A stretch of 64,000 bases of DNA from Pseudomonas sp. MWU13-2100 (GTDB lineage: Bacteria; Pseudomonadota; Gammaproteobacteria; Pseudomonadales; Pseudomonadaceae), in the NCBI RefSeq assembly GCF_023242365.1, contig NZ_JALLIX010000004.1, positions 1-64,000 on the forward strand, read 5' to 3'. Under the pieces are notes generated by a model. The model was not told where the DNA came from, made no database searches, and worked only from the letters and a program-made list of their open reading frames with translations. Both the position numbers and the translations under genes were made by a program. This document shows positions 9,478 to 18,069 of this stretch, in pieces (the first letter of the stretch is position 1; each line of letters begins with the position of its first letter).

Positions 9478-9615
9478 AGTCTATAGTTCCTAGCGGATCA
9501 GTTGATAATCTCTTTCGCTCGGACGCTACAAGGAGCATCGATTCCCCCTCCTCGCGCCCTGATCCCGTCGGATACCCGCTAGCCTAGAGTGTTGGTACAA
9601 CGCAGGGAGCACTGC
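9478..9615 (+). promoter_or_regulatory. Promoter/leader conserved in two paralogous sensor genes
   Basis: This upstream region closely matches the minus-strand sequence 15761-15895 in front of the paralogous histidine kinase. Shared blocks include CTATAGTTC-TAGCGGATC, AATCTC-TTC-CTCGGACGCTA, AGGAGCA, GTCGGAT, and TTGGTACAACGCAGGGAGCA next to the start codon. The duplication that produced the two sensors therefore carried the promoter as well. Confidence 0.65.
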
Positions 9616-11988
9616 ATGTCGATCCAACGGACAAACGGACTGAGGTCGGCTCCCGGTAGCGCAACGCCCGTAGACACCCCTTCCAAGCCCCGCAACAACC
9701 TCTTTCGGCGAGCGCTGGAGCCGATCAAGGAAGCCTACATCTTATTCCCGCTACTGGCCGCCCTGCTGGTGCTGGCCATCTGGTCGGCCAGCCTCTATCT
9801 GATCAAGCTGGAACAGACCCGGGCGCAACGCGGCGCCGCCACCGCCAGCCTGGAGATCAGCGCCACCTACGAAGCGCAGATGTTGCGCGCCGTTCGTGAA
9901 ATTGACCAAACCCTCAAGCTGGTCAAATACACCTATGAAACCGAGGGTGAGCGTAATCCACTGCCCAGGCTCAAGGAACGAGCCTTGTTGCCGCCGGCCC
10001 TGTTGTTTGACGTCAGTGTGGTCAACCCGGATGGTGAGCCCGTGGCGAGCACGCGCGCCAACGAGGCGGGAACTATCACCGAACCGGATGAACAGCAGAC
10101 GCTGCGGCACAACGATACGCTGTTGATCAGTCGCCCCTGGAAAAACCCCTTGACGGGAGAGTGGCGGCTGCGCTTCAGCCGGCGACTCAACGCGGCGAAC
10201 GGCACGTTCTCGGGCATTGCCCGGGTCGAGGTCGATGCGGCTTACTTCGTCAGCAGTTATGACGACTCGAAACTCGGCGACCGCGGCGTGCTCGGACTCC
10301 TGGGCACCGATGGCATCTTCCGGGTACGACGCAGCGGGGAGTCGGTGCTGGCCGGCGACGCCGTCGACTACGCGACACTGGCCCCCAACACCGAGGACAC
10401 CCAAGCGCGGCTCTCTACCAATGCCTGGGATGGCGTACGGCGCTATACCAGCGTACGCCAGCTCTATGACTTTCCCCTGGCGGTGATTGTCGGACTGTCC
10501 GCCGAAGAACGCCTGGCCGCCGTGACCCGGCAAGCGCAGACCTACCTGTGGCGGGCCGCCGCCGGCAGTCTGCTGCTGGTGCTCCTGGCCGGCCTGCTGA
10601 GCCGTATGAACTGGCAGCTGGCGCAAAGTCGCTTGCGCGCCGCCGAAGACAAAGTGGCCTATGCCGAGCGCGTCGAGTACCTCGCCTATCACGACGGTCT
10701 CACGGCGCTGCCCAATCGCAGTCTGTTCAGCAAACTGTTGAGCCAGAACATCAGTGAAGCGCGCCGTTATCATCGACAACTGGCGGTGCTGTTCCTGGAC
10801 CTCGACCGCTTCAAATACATCAATGACACGTTGGGCCACCATGCCGGTGACCAACTGCTGCAGGAAGTCGCGATCCGTCTCAAGGCCTGCCTTCGCGCCA
10901 GCGATACCGTCGCCCGCCTGGGTGGTGACGAATTCGTGGTCTTGCTGCCGGAACTGTCCGAGGCCAAGTATGTGGCGAACACCGCGCAGAAAATCCTCTC
11001 CGCCATTGCCAAACCCTTCAACCTTCAGGGGCGCGAGTACCGGGTGACCGCCAGCATCGGCATCAGCCTCTATGCGCAGGACGGCCTGGACGAACAGACG
11101 CTGACCAAACATGCCGATATCGCCATGTATCAGGCCAAGCAACAGGGTAAGAACAACTTCCAGTTCTACTCCGAGAAACTCAACGCCGAGTCGCTGGAAC
11201 GGTTGACCCTGGAACTGGGCTTGCGCCACGCCTTGGAACGTCACGAGTTCCGCCTCCACTATCAGGCCAAGCGCGATATCCGCAGTGGTCGGATTACCGG
11301 CATGGAAGCGCTGTTGCGTTGGGAACACCCGGACCTTGGGCTGATAGCTCCCATGCAATTTATCCCCGTCGCCGAGGAAACCGGCTTGATCATCCCCATC
11401 GGCAAATGGGTACTGAGAACCGCCTGCCTGCAGAACATCGCCTGGCAACAGCAGGGGCTGCCGCATCTGGGGATCGCCGTGAACCTGACAGCCCGTCAGT
11501 TTGTCGATGACAATCTACTCACCGACCTCGCCGCGATACTGACCGAAACCGGCATGGAAGCCGGCTTGCTGGAACTGGAAATTGCCGAGAGCCTGCTCAT
11601 GCAGGATGTCAAACGAGCGCTGCGGGTGTTGAACGGGCTTAAAAAGCTGAAGGTCCGGATCGCCATCGATGATTTCGGAATTGGCTACTCTTCGCTCTCG
11701 GCGCTCAAGCAGTTCCCACTCGACTCGATCAAGATCGATCGTTCGTTTATCCGTGACGTCACCAGCGTGGAGGAAGACAAGGCCCTGACCGAGGCCATTA
11801 TCGCGATGGGGCGAACCCTCAGTCTGACGGTGGTCGCTCAAGGGGTGGAAACCCGCGAGCAGGCCGATTTCCTGCGTGACAACGCCTGCGACGAATTCCA
11901 GGGTTTCTACTTCAACAAGCCGGTGCCCGCCGATCAGTTCGGGGAATTGCTCCAGGCGCAGGCGGCCAACAAGGCGCCCGGCAGGTAA
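9616..11988 (+). CDS. Cache-type sensor diguanylate cyclase/phosphodiesterase (GGDEF-EAL)
   Basis: 790 residues. TM1 (about 40-60) is followed by a ~250-residue periplasmic dCache-like domain, TM2 near 310-330, a GGDEF domain with intact RLGGDEF, and an EAL domain with intact MEALLRWEHP and DDFGIGYSSL. The loop usually read AEGVET is AQGVET, so the glutamate thought to act as general base is glutamine. The ATG at 9616 has GGGAG 6 bases upstream; an in-frame GTG at 9589 is the alternative. The N-terminal ~330 residues are nearly the same as those of the kinase at 13871-15760. Confidence 0.9.
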   Translation: MSIQRTNGLRSAPGSATPVDTPSKPRNNLFRRALEPIKEAYILFPLLAALLVLAIWSASLYLIKLEQTRAQRGAATASLEISATYEAQMLRAVREIDQTLKLVKYTYETEGERNPLPRLKERALLPPALLFDVSVVNPDGEPVASTRANEAGTITEPDEQQTLRHNDTLLISRPWKNPLTGEWRLRFSRRLNAANGTFSGIARVEVDAAYFVSSYDDSKLGDRGVLGLLGTDGIFRVRRSGESVLAGDAVDYATLAPNTEDTQARLSTNAWDGVRRYTSVRQLYDFPLAVIVGLSAEERLAAVTRQAQTYLWRAAAGSLLLVLLAGLLSRMNWQLAQSRLRAAEDKVAYAERVEYLAYHDGLTALPNRSLFSKLLSQNISEARRYHRQLAVLFLDLDRFKYINDTLGHHAGDQLLQEVAIRLKACLRASDTVARLGGDEFVVLLPELSEAKYVANTAQKILSAIAKPFNLQGREYRVTASIGISLYAQDGLDEQTLTKHADIAMYQAKQQGKNNFQFYSEKLNAESLERLTLELGLRHALERHEFRLHYQAKRDIRSGRITGMEALLRWEHPDLGLIAPMQFIPVAEETGLIIPIGKWVLRTACLQNIAWQQQGLPHLGIAVNLTARQFVDDNLLTDLAAILTETGMEAGLLELEIAESLLMQDVKRALRVLNGLKKLKVRIAIDDFGIGYSSLSALKQFPLDSIKIDRSFIRDVTSVEEDKALTEAIIAMGRTLSLTVVAQGVETREQADFLRDNACDEFQGFYFNKPVPADQFGELLQAQAANKAPGR

Positions 11989-11993
11989 CGTCA

Positions 11994-12440
11994 TCATGGG
12001 GCGGGAGGCAGCACCCGGACGCTCGCATCCACTTCACCGGCCTCGATATAACCGATGCTGTCGGGATTCCCGGCAATACGCTTTTTCACTTCCGCGCTAT
12101 TGGAAAGCGCTTCCGGCGGCTGGCCCCGGCCGGTAAAAATGATTTTCGACCAGTGTGCCTTGAGCTGCGCCGCCGACTTGCCGGTGAAGGTGCTATAGAA
12201 CTCATCACGGACCGCGGAACCTTCCGCCTGGTCGATTGGAATGGCCGGCTTGCCGCTGGGAAAACGATTGCTCTTGCCCAGGAAGATGTCCGCTACCTGA
12301 TTGCGCGTCAACGCCTGCACCGGGCCGGCGGCGGAGACAACCACCACCACCTCGGCCATGGCGAGCGTGCTGCACAGACACAGGACGCCCCCTGCCACCG
12401 TGCAACCGGCACGTTTGAGAAATCCCATGATCGGCGCCAT
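11994..12440 (-). CDS. Small PstS-like periplasmic phosphate/anion-binding protein
   Basis: 148 residues with a signal peptide (hydrophobic about 12-28, cleavage near AMA-EVV). The mature part has NQVADIFLGKSNRFPSG and the SIGYIEA segment seen in short single-lobe PBP-like (PstS-related) proteins. It begins one base inside the end of the porin-like gene, so the two are coupled. It ends 5 bases from the convergent GGDEF-EAL gene. Such proteins often accompany a sensor kinase or cyclase; a role as ligand-presenting protein for the flanking Cache sensors is inferred. Confidence 0.7.
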   Translation of the reverse strand: MAPIMGFLKRAGCTVAGGVLCLCSTLAMAEVVVVVSAAGPVQALTRNQVADIFLGKSNRFPSGKPAIPIDQAEGSAVRDEFYSTFTGKSAAQLKAHWSKIIFTGRGQPPEALSNSAEVKKRIAGNPDSIGYIEAGEVDASVRVLPPAP

Positions 12441-13678
12441 CAGAAGACAAAATCGACAGCGAGGCTGATCAGGTTGAACGAACCTCCCGGTTCATAGCCC
12501 GGCTGGAGATTGATCAACGGGCCAATGGCGTTGCTGTTCAGGCGCGTGTAGTCGTACTGCAACTTGGCATCCATATTCTGCATGAAATCCCAGCGCATGC
12601 CGACGGACAGGGTGTGCTGGCCGCTGTTCGATACCAGCAGGGTGTTGAGCGCACTGTTGAGGTCGGTGGCGGCCCCCGCCAAGGCGGGCGGCAACGTCGA
12701 GGTGGGCAGGCCTGTGGTGGAGGTTTCGCTCACTGTCTTTGATCGCGCATAAGTGACATAGGGGGTGAACGCGTTGATCCTGTAGCCACTGCTGACATAC
12801 CAGGCGCTCATCGCTCCGATGACCGAATGACTGTCGAAATGCCCCCATTCACCCATGACGAACCACCTGCCCGGGTCATAGATCGCCCCCACACCGACGA
12901 ATTCAAAGGGCTTGTCCTTGGAATCATAGTGATCCGCGATAGCATTGCCCTCCTCGCCAAAGCCCCTGAAACTGTCGAAAAGTGGATTGAACGACTCTAC
13001 GGTCAGGTGGGTTTTCTGGTAGGTGATGCGGGTGGTCAAGGCCCCGTATTCGGTCAAATTGGAAATGCCCCAGGCGTCCCGGCTCAAGGTCCTGCCCGTG
13101 TTGGCGGGCATGCGAAAATCGCCCTGGCCGACATTGCCCTGCACGGTATTGGTCAGATCCCCGAAGTGCAGCCGGTAGCTGAGGTCGACGCCATCGGTGC
13201 TGGTGACCGGTATCAGGCTATAGACCTCTCCCGGCGGGCGCACCCATGGCAGGGTGTATCCCACCTTTCGGCTATCGGAGAGCAGGAACGCCGGCTGCAC
13301 TGTACGCCCGACACGCACGCTGAAATCGGGAGAAAACTGATACTTGAAGTTCGCCCACTCGACGGCGGGACGGTAGCTGTCATCGTAAAGCTGCTCCGAG
13401 ATGACCTGTAGCACCGCCGAGAGCTGCGGGGTAAAGTTGGCGCTCACCTGCGCACCGATCAAGCTGTCGACATCGGCATCCCAGTTACGGGTGTGACCGG
13501 CACCGTTGGGTTTGTAGAAGCTGGAGGTGAAGTCGGCGTTTTTCTCGCTGGAGTGAACGATACCGACCGTACCGAAACTGCTGAGTGAAAACGTCGGCAG
13601 CGTGGCGTCATCGGCGTTGGCGCCGGAGACATACAACGTCATCACCGCCAGGGCCAGTCTGTTGAGTCTTGGCATCAT
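12440..13678 (-). CDS. Outer-membrane porin-like beta-barrel protein
   Basis: 412 residues: a signal peptide (cleavage near ANA-DDA), alternating amphipathic strands rich in aromatic residues, and a C-terminal phenylalanine (AVDFVF) as expected for BAM-inserted barrels. No specific porin family can be named. ATG at 13678 with a second ATG directly after it; either could be used. It is co-directional with the upstream histidine kinase (192-base gap) and coupled to the PstS-like gene. Confidence 0.75.
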   Translation of the reverse strand: MMPRLNRLALAVMTLYVSGANADDATLPTFSLSSFGTVGIVHSSEKNADFTSSFYKPNGAGHTRNWDADVDSLIGAQVSANFTPQLSAVLQVISEQLYDDSYRPAVEWANFKYQFSPDFSVRVGRTVQPAFLLSDSRKVGYTLPWVRPPGEVYSLIPVTSTDGVDLSYRLHFGDLTNTVQGNVGQGDFRMPANTGRTLSRDAWGISNLTEYGALTTRITYQKTHLTVESFNPLFDSFRGFGEEGNAIADHYDSKDKPFEFVGVGAIYDPGRWFVMGEWGHFDSHSVIGAMSAWYVSSGYRINAFTPYVTYARSKTVSETSTTGLPTSTLPPALAGAATDLNSALNTLLVSNSGQHTLSVGMRWDFMQNMDAKLQYDYTRLNSNAIGPLINLQPGYEPGGSFNLISLAVDFVF

Positions 13679-13870
13679 GGGATCAACGCAGCCGTATCAG
13701 GGGAGCGAAGATATCCAGGCAGGCTTTCGCCCTGGAAAGAGTCCCGGGATTGACTGATGGGTTGCAGAAGAGGACTGCGGCCATTCGTTCTATTCCTTGT
13801 AACGTTGGCTCAATAGAATCCAGCGATGCCACGAACGAAATTGTAGACGACAAAACCCCGTACGCCCGGC

Positions 13871-15760
13871 TTATGCAAGCGCTGTCGGGGTCCAGGCCTT
13901 GAGGGGCAGCTCCAGGGTGAAGATCGCCCCTTGTCCCGGCCCGTCGCTGTGGACCTTCAAGACCCCGCCCATCTCCATGGCCGCCAGGATGCAACTGTGC
14001 AATCCAAAACCATGACCTTCCTTGCGTGTGGTGAATCCGTGGGCAAAAATCCGCGTCAGATTCTCCGCGGCAATACCCTCGCCATTGTCGATCACCTTGA
14101 TGACCAGGGTCTGCTCCGGCAGCACCTCGGTATGCAGTGTAATCAGCGGAGGTCGGTCGGCAGGATTGTCCATCGCGCCGCCGGCATTTTTTATCAGGTT
14201 GACCAGGATCATCAGCAGGCGGTGCTTGTCCAGTTGCAAACCGGGCGTTTCGGCAAACTCTCTCACCACGGTGACCTGGCGGGCGGCGAGGTAGCTGGCA
14301 TTCATGCGCAGCGCATCCTCTATCAACTGCGGGACCTGCACGGTCTCGGCGAAACTGGAGGCCCCTGAATAAGACTGCTGGGCCGCGACGATTTCCTTGA
14401 TGTGATCGATGCTTTGGGTCAATTGCTCGAGTTCGTCGGCCATGCTCTTTTGTTCGACCGCCAAAGCGTCCACCAACTGGTTCAGATAGCCCGGCAGCAG
14501 CTTGCCTTTCTCGTCCTGGGAAATGAAATGCCCCAGGTCCGCGGCATGCGCGTTCATCAACTGCACCGCTTTGCTCAGCCCCAAGGCTTTGCTGGTGCGC
14601 AGCTTGCGGGTAATCACTTCGGCGGAGACATTCACGCTATTGAGCACATTGCCCACGTTATGCAGGACATTGGTGGCGATTTCCGCCATGCCTGCCTGGC
14701 GCGCAACGGCGACCAGTTGGGCCTGGGCTTCGGCCGTACGCAAGCGGCTTTGCGCGAGCTGCCAGCTCATCCGGCTCAGCAGGCCGACCAGCAACACCAG
14801 CAGCAGGCTGCCGCCGGTGGCCCGCCACAAATAGGTATGTGCCTGCCCGGTCACCGTTGCCAGTTGTTCTTCTTCGGACAACCCGACAATCACTGCCAGG
14901 GGCAGGTCATAGAGCTGGCGGGCGCTGGTGTAGCGGCGCACGCCGTCCCAGGTATTGGTTGCCAGCAGCGCCTGGGTGTCCTCGGTGTCCGGAACCAGCC
15001 CCGCATAATCGACGCTGTCGCCGGCCAGCAGCGAGTCCCCGCTACGCCGCACCCGGAAAATGCCGTCGGTGCCCAACAGGCCGAGTACGCCCCGGTCACC
15101 GAGTTTCGAGGCGTCATAACTGCTGACGAAATAGGCCGCGTCGACCTCGACCCTGGCGATGCCCGAGAACCTGCCGTCCGGCGCATTGAGGCGACGACTG
15201 AAGCGCAACCGCCATTCCCCGGTCAGCGGGTTTTTCCAGGGGTGGCTGATCAACAACGTATCGTTGTGCAGCAATGCCTGCTGCTCATCCGGGTCAGGGA
15301 CAGTATCGGTTTCGTTGGCCCGTGTGCTTGCCACCAGACTGCCGTCCGGGTTGGCCACACTGACGTCAAACAACAGGGGCGGCGGCAACAACGCCCGCTC
15401 CTTGAGCCTGGGCAGTGGGTTACGCTCGCCCTCGGCCTCATAGGTATATTTGACCAGTTTGAGGGTTTGATCGATCTCGTGAACGGCACGCAGCATCTGT
15501 GCCTCGTAGGTGGCGCCGATCTCCAGGCTGGCCGTGGCCGCGCCGCGCTGTGCCCGCGCCAATTCACTGCTGATGAGGTACAGCGTTGTCGTCCAGATGA
15601 CCAGCAACAGGCCAACCGCCAGCAAGGGAAACAGGATATAGGCTTCCCTGACCTGATCGAGCCCATGCCGAAAAAGACGGTGGGTACTCCTGGCAACGGC
15701 GTCTGCCAACCTGACTATACGAGGAGCCAACCCCAGTCCGTTTGGTCGTTGGATCGACAT
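13871..15760 (-). CDS. Cache-type sensor histidine kinase, paralogue of the GGDEF-EAL sensor
   Basis: 629 residues. The N-terminal half (TM1, periplasmic dCache-like domain, TM2) is almost the same as in the GGDEF-EAL protein. The output half is instead a kinase: phosphoacceptor helix with LHNVGNVLNSV, N-box NLIKNAGGAM, DNGEG, and a GHGFGLH G-box. The HNVGN type of H-box belongs to a less common kinase class. ATG at 15760 is chosen because the matching start and GGGAG ribosome site are conserved in the paralogue. No receiver domain or separate response regulator gene lies nearby. Confidence 0.88.
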   Translation of the reverse strand: MSIQRPNGLGLAPRIVRLADAVARSTHRLFRHGLDQVREAYILFPLLAVGLLLVIWTTTLYLISSELARAQRGAATASLEIGATYEAQMLRAVHEIDQTLKLVKYTYEAEGERNPLPRLKERALLPPPLLFDVSVANPDGSLVASTRANETDTVPDPDEQQALLHNDTLLISHPWKNPLTGEWRLRFSRRLNAPDGRFSGIARVEVDAAYFVSSYDASKLGDRGVLGLLGTDGIFRVRRSGDSLLAGDSVDYAGLVPDTEDTQALLATNTWDGVRRYTSARQLYDLPLAVIVGLSEEEQLATVTGQAHTYLWRATGGSLLLVLLVGLLSRMSWQLAQSRLRTAEAQAQLVAVARQAGMAEIATNVLHNVGNVLNSVNVSAEVITRKLRTSKALGLSKAVQLMNAHAADLGHFISQDEKGKLLPGYLNQLVDALAVEQKSMADELEQLTQSIDHIKEIVAAQQSYSGASSFAETVQVPQLIEDALRMNASYLAARQVTVVREFAETPGLQLDKHRLLMILVNLIKNAGGAMDNPADRPPLITLHTEVLPEQTLVIKVIDNGEGIAAENLTRIFAHGFTTRKEGHGFGLHSCILAAMEMGGVLKVHSDGPGQGAIFTLELPLKAWTPTALA

Positions 15761-16012
15761 GCTCTGCTCCCTGCGTTGTACCAATACTCCAGGCTGGCCG
15801 GCATCCGACAGAATGGGGCTCAAGGAGATGACAGGTGCTCCTGATAGCGTCCGAGAGAATGAGATTCTCATCGGATCCGCTAAGAACTATAGATCACAAA
15901 CCGGGTGAGCGAGCTCGATTGCCGAGCGCCAAACTCATTACACCATGTCATCAATAATGTTCCAAACCCCACCTTTATCCATCCATTACAAGCTAATAAA
16001 TTGACCCCACTG

Positions 16013-16035
16013 CCTGCCATCATGCCGATGGCAGG
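16013..16035 (+). promoter_or_regulatory. Hairpin just before the tautomerase ribosome site
   Basis: Perfect 9-bp inverted repeat CCTGCCATC / GATGGCAGG with a 5-base loop. It ends 5 bases before the GGAG (16041-16044) of the tautomerase gene. It could influence translation or be a protein-binding palindrome. Confidence 0.35.
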
Positions 16036-16051
16036 TCACTGGAGACTTGTC

Positions 16052-16267
16052 ATGCCTTTTGTCAGCGTGCGCATCACCCGTGACGGTGTCACCTCGGAGC
16101 AGAAAGCCCGGGTGATTGCCGAAATCACTGAAACCCTGCGACGGGTGCTCAACAAACGTCCGGACCTGACCCACATCGTGATCGAAGAAGTCGACACCGA
16201 TAACTGGGGCTATGCCGGTATCAGCACCACCCAGTACCGCCAGCAACTGGGGCAAGCCCCGTCATGA
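16052..16267 (+). CDS. 4-oxalocrotonate tautomerase-family protein
   Basis: 71 residues, the usual size of the 4-OT family. After removal of Met the N-terminal residue is Pro (MPFVSV), the catalytic base of the family. The ATG at 16052 has GGAG 8 bases upstream; the open frame extends back to 15905 but the extra 49 residues do not look like protein. It may act with the SDR enzyme 142 bases downstream; the substrate is unknown. Confidence 0.85.
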   Translation: MPFVSVRITRDGVTSEQKARVIAEITETLRRVLNKRPDLTHIVIEEVDTDNWGYAGISTTQYRQQLGQAPS

Positions 16268-16409
16268 GCGCGGATTTTTTTAGCGACGGCGAGAACCTGA
16301 GCGAGCGCGAAACCCTCCGAAGCCGGACTGGATGCTCAGGGAAATAGGCTCCGCTGCCGCTTGATTGATCACGCCCTACCCCATTTATTTGTCTATTCGA
16401 GGTTTCATC

Positions 16410-17120
16410 ATGAGCAATACGAGAAAAGTCGTTGTAGTCACCGGCGCTTCCCAAGGTATCGGTGCTGCGCTGGTCAAGGCCTACCGTGATCTCGATTATC
16501 GGGTAGTCGCCACCGCCCGCTCGGTCAAGCCGTCCACTGATCCGGACATCCTTATCGTCGCCGGTGACATTGCCGACCCGGCTACCGCCGAGCGTGTCAT
16601 CCGTGAAGGTGTTACCCGGTTTGGTCGCATCGACAGCCTGGTCAACAACGCCGGGATATTCGTCGCCAAGCCGTTCACCGCCTACACCCACGAAGACTAC
16701 GTCAAGGTGCTGTCGGTGAACCTGAACGGGTTCTTCTACATTACCCAGTTGGCGATCACTGAAATGGAGAAACAAGGCAAGGGTCATATCGTCAACGTCA
16801 CCACCAGCCTGGTGGATCATGCGATTGAAGGGGTGCCTTCGGTGCTGGCGTCGCTGACCAAGGGCGGGCTCAATTCGGCGACCAAGTCCCTGGCGATCGA
16901 ATACGCCAAGCGCGGGATTCGGGTCAATGCGGTCAGCCCCGGGATCATCAAGACACCAATGCATGCTGAACAAACCCACCAAGCGCTGGGCAGCCTGCAT
17001 CCGGTTGGGCGGATGGGGGAAATCAGCGACATCGTCCAGGCGATTGTCTACCTGGAGTCGGCCGGGTTTGTGATGGGTGAGATCCTGCACGTGGATGGTG
17101 GGCAGAGCGCCGGGCACTAG
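16410..17120 (+). CDS. SDR-family oxidoreductase, atypical active site
   Basis: 236 residues. The TGASQGIG nucleotide motif lies at residues 11-18, NNAG near 82-85 and a conserved SPGIIKTPM loop. The catalytic Ser region (VTTS) is present, but the YxxxK motif reads ASLTK, with alanine where the catalytic tyrosine belongs. A GAGG ribosome site precedes the ATG at 16410. The protein ends with DGGQSAGH as many SDR enzymes do. Function cannot be named; neighbours are a tautomerase and a hypothetical gene. Confidence 0.85.
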   Translation: MSNTRKVVVVTGASQGIGAALVKAYRDLDYRVVATARSVKPSTDPDILIVAGDIADPATAERVIREGVTRFGRIDSLVNNAGIFVAKPFTAYTHEDYVKVLSVNLNGFFYITQLAITEMEKQGKGHIVNVTTSLVDHAIEGVPSVLASLTKGGLNSATKSLAIEYAKRGIRVNAVSPGIIKTPMHAEQTHQALGSLHPVGRMGEISDIVQAIVYLESAGFVMGEILHVDGGQSAGH

Positions 17121-17133
17121 ACCTTTGAGCTGA

Positions 17134-17156
17134 AGCCCGCCGGCAAGCGGGCTTTG
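17134..17156 (+). terminator. Weak terminator after the SDR gene
   Basis: AGCCCGC and GCGGGCT form a 7-bp stem with a 6-base loop, followed by TTG only. It lies 13 bases beyond the SDR stop. Confidence 0.5.
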
Positions 17157-17223
17157 CCATGGCCTGGAAAGGCTGATCAGATCTTGAACCTGGTCACCAG
17201 GGACGTGAAGAAAACCGCCACTC

Positions 17224-17550
17224 TTAAAATTCCAGACCATTGAGTTGACAGTAGACACTCCACTCTACATCGACCATTTCCGCCAATTCCTGATGGGCCT
17301 TTAGCCGCGACGCCAGTAGCTCACAAGGAGTGTCTGATTCCAGTATCAAAATCAACTCCCAGGTGGCAAGGCCGACTGCCACAGCCTCATCGTCGAGCAA
17401 GCGACCGATATGAAATATTTGATCGTCATCGAGCACGGCCCTGGAACTCACAGTCCTGACCTTCAGTTCCTGGAGTTTTTGATCAACCCAGGGGCGTTGA
17501 GCAATAAATTTCAAAATGGCTTTATGAGAAATATTATTCGGTCCGTACAT
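17224..17550 (-). CDS. Hypothetical protein, 108 residues
   Basis: The protein is soluble, mixed alpha/beta in composition, without signal peptide, membrane segment or recognised motif. Composition is natural (balanced charged residues, few Arg or Ser runs) and the start ATG has a weak TGGA upstream. It is AT-richer than its neighbours and stands alone, facing the SDR gene. No function can be offered. Confidence 0.5.
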   Translation of the reverse strand: MYGPNNISHKAILKFIAQRPWVDQKLQELKVRTVSSRAVLDDDQIFHIGRLLDDEAVAVGLATWELILILESDTPCELLASRLKAHQELAEMVDVEWSVYCQLNGLEF

Positions 17551-18069
17551 ATTCCAGGCTCACTCAAATGACGCATCCTTTCGAAAGTTTATTAAAAACC
17601 CTCTCTCACGCCACAGCGCGGCAAGGCCATTTGACTTGAAACTTCCCTGGATTCATGACCCACGATACACCGCCCCTTCATCTGAAGCTCAGGCAACTTC
17701 CTGCTGCTCCGGAGAATGATCCAGATAACGCATCGACGTCTAGAGAAAAATCAACAAAACCGGAGTTCATAATACAAATATTCACCCGGTCATATATTTC
17801 ACAAACGATACAATCCATCCCATGACACGCCGCATCCAACACGCGAAAACTCATGTCAAAACAATGAATTCCGCAGGTTTGAATTAACGGTGCCTTGAAA
17901 AGAGGGGGATTTTCAGGTTGGCCGGCACCCAATAGATTGATGCGCCATAAGACTTTTGTAGACCATCCCGACAGCGGTTCACAGAGCGATGACAGGATCC
18001 AACCGACGGCGAAGAGGCATCAGGGCGATGACCGCCAACGGTCATCGCCAAGCGGTTCTTGTGGATGCT
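17551..18069. other. AT-rich stretch without a firm gene
   Basis: About 520 bases of lower GC than the surroundings. The only sizeable open frame (17678-17932, minus strand) would need a TTG start without a ribosome site, and its Cys-rich product matches nothing I know. The composition fits a short foreign insertion or an old intergenic scar beside the aco operon. Confidence 0.4.

Noticed and set aside
9008..9538. 176-codon open frame on the minus strand, located so that the terminator at 8951 would end it
   Set aside because: The product is rich in Ser, Arg and Gln with no natural-looking segments, and it runs antisense through the LysR remnant and the conserved sensor promoter. It looks like a chance frame in GC-rich DNA.
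17678..17932. 84-codon frame in the AT-rich gap before the aco operon
   Set aside because: It needs a TTG start without a ribosome site and the Cys-rich product has no recognisable features. Kept only as part of the described gap.
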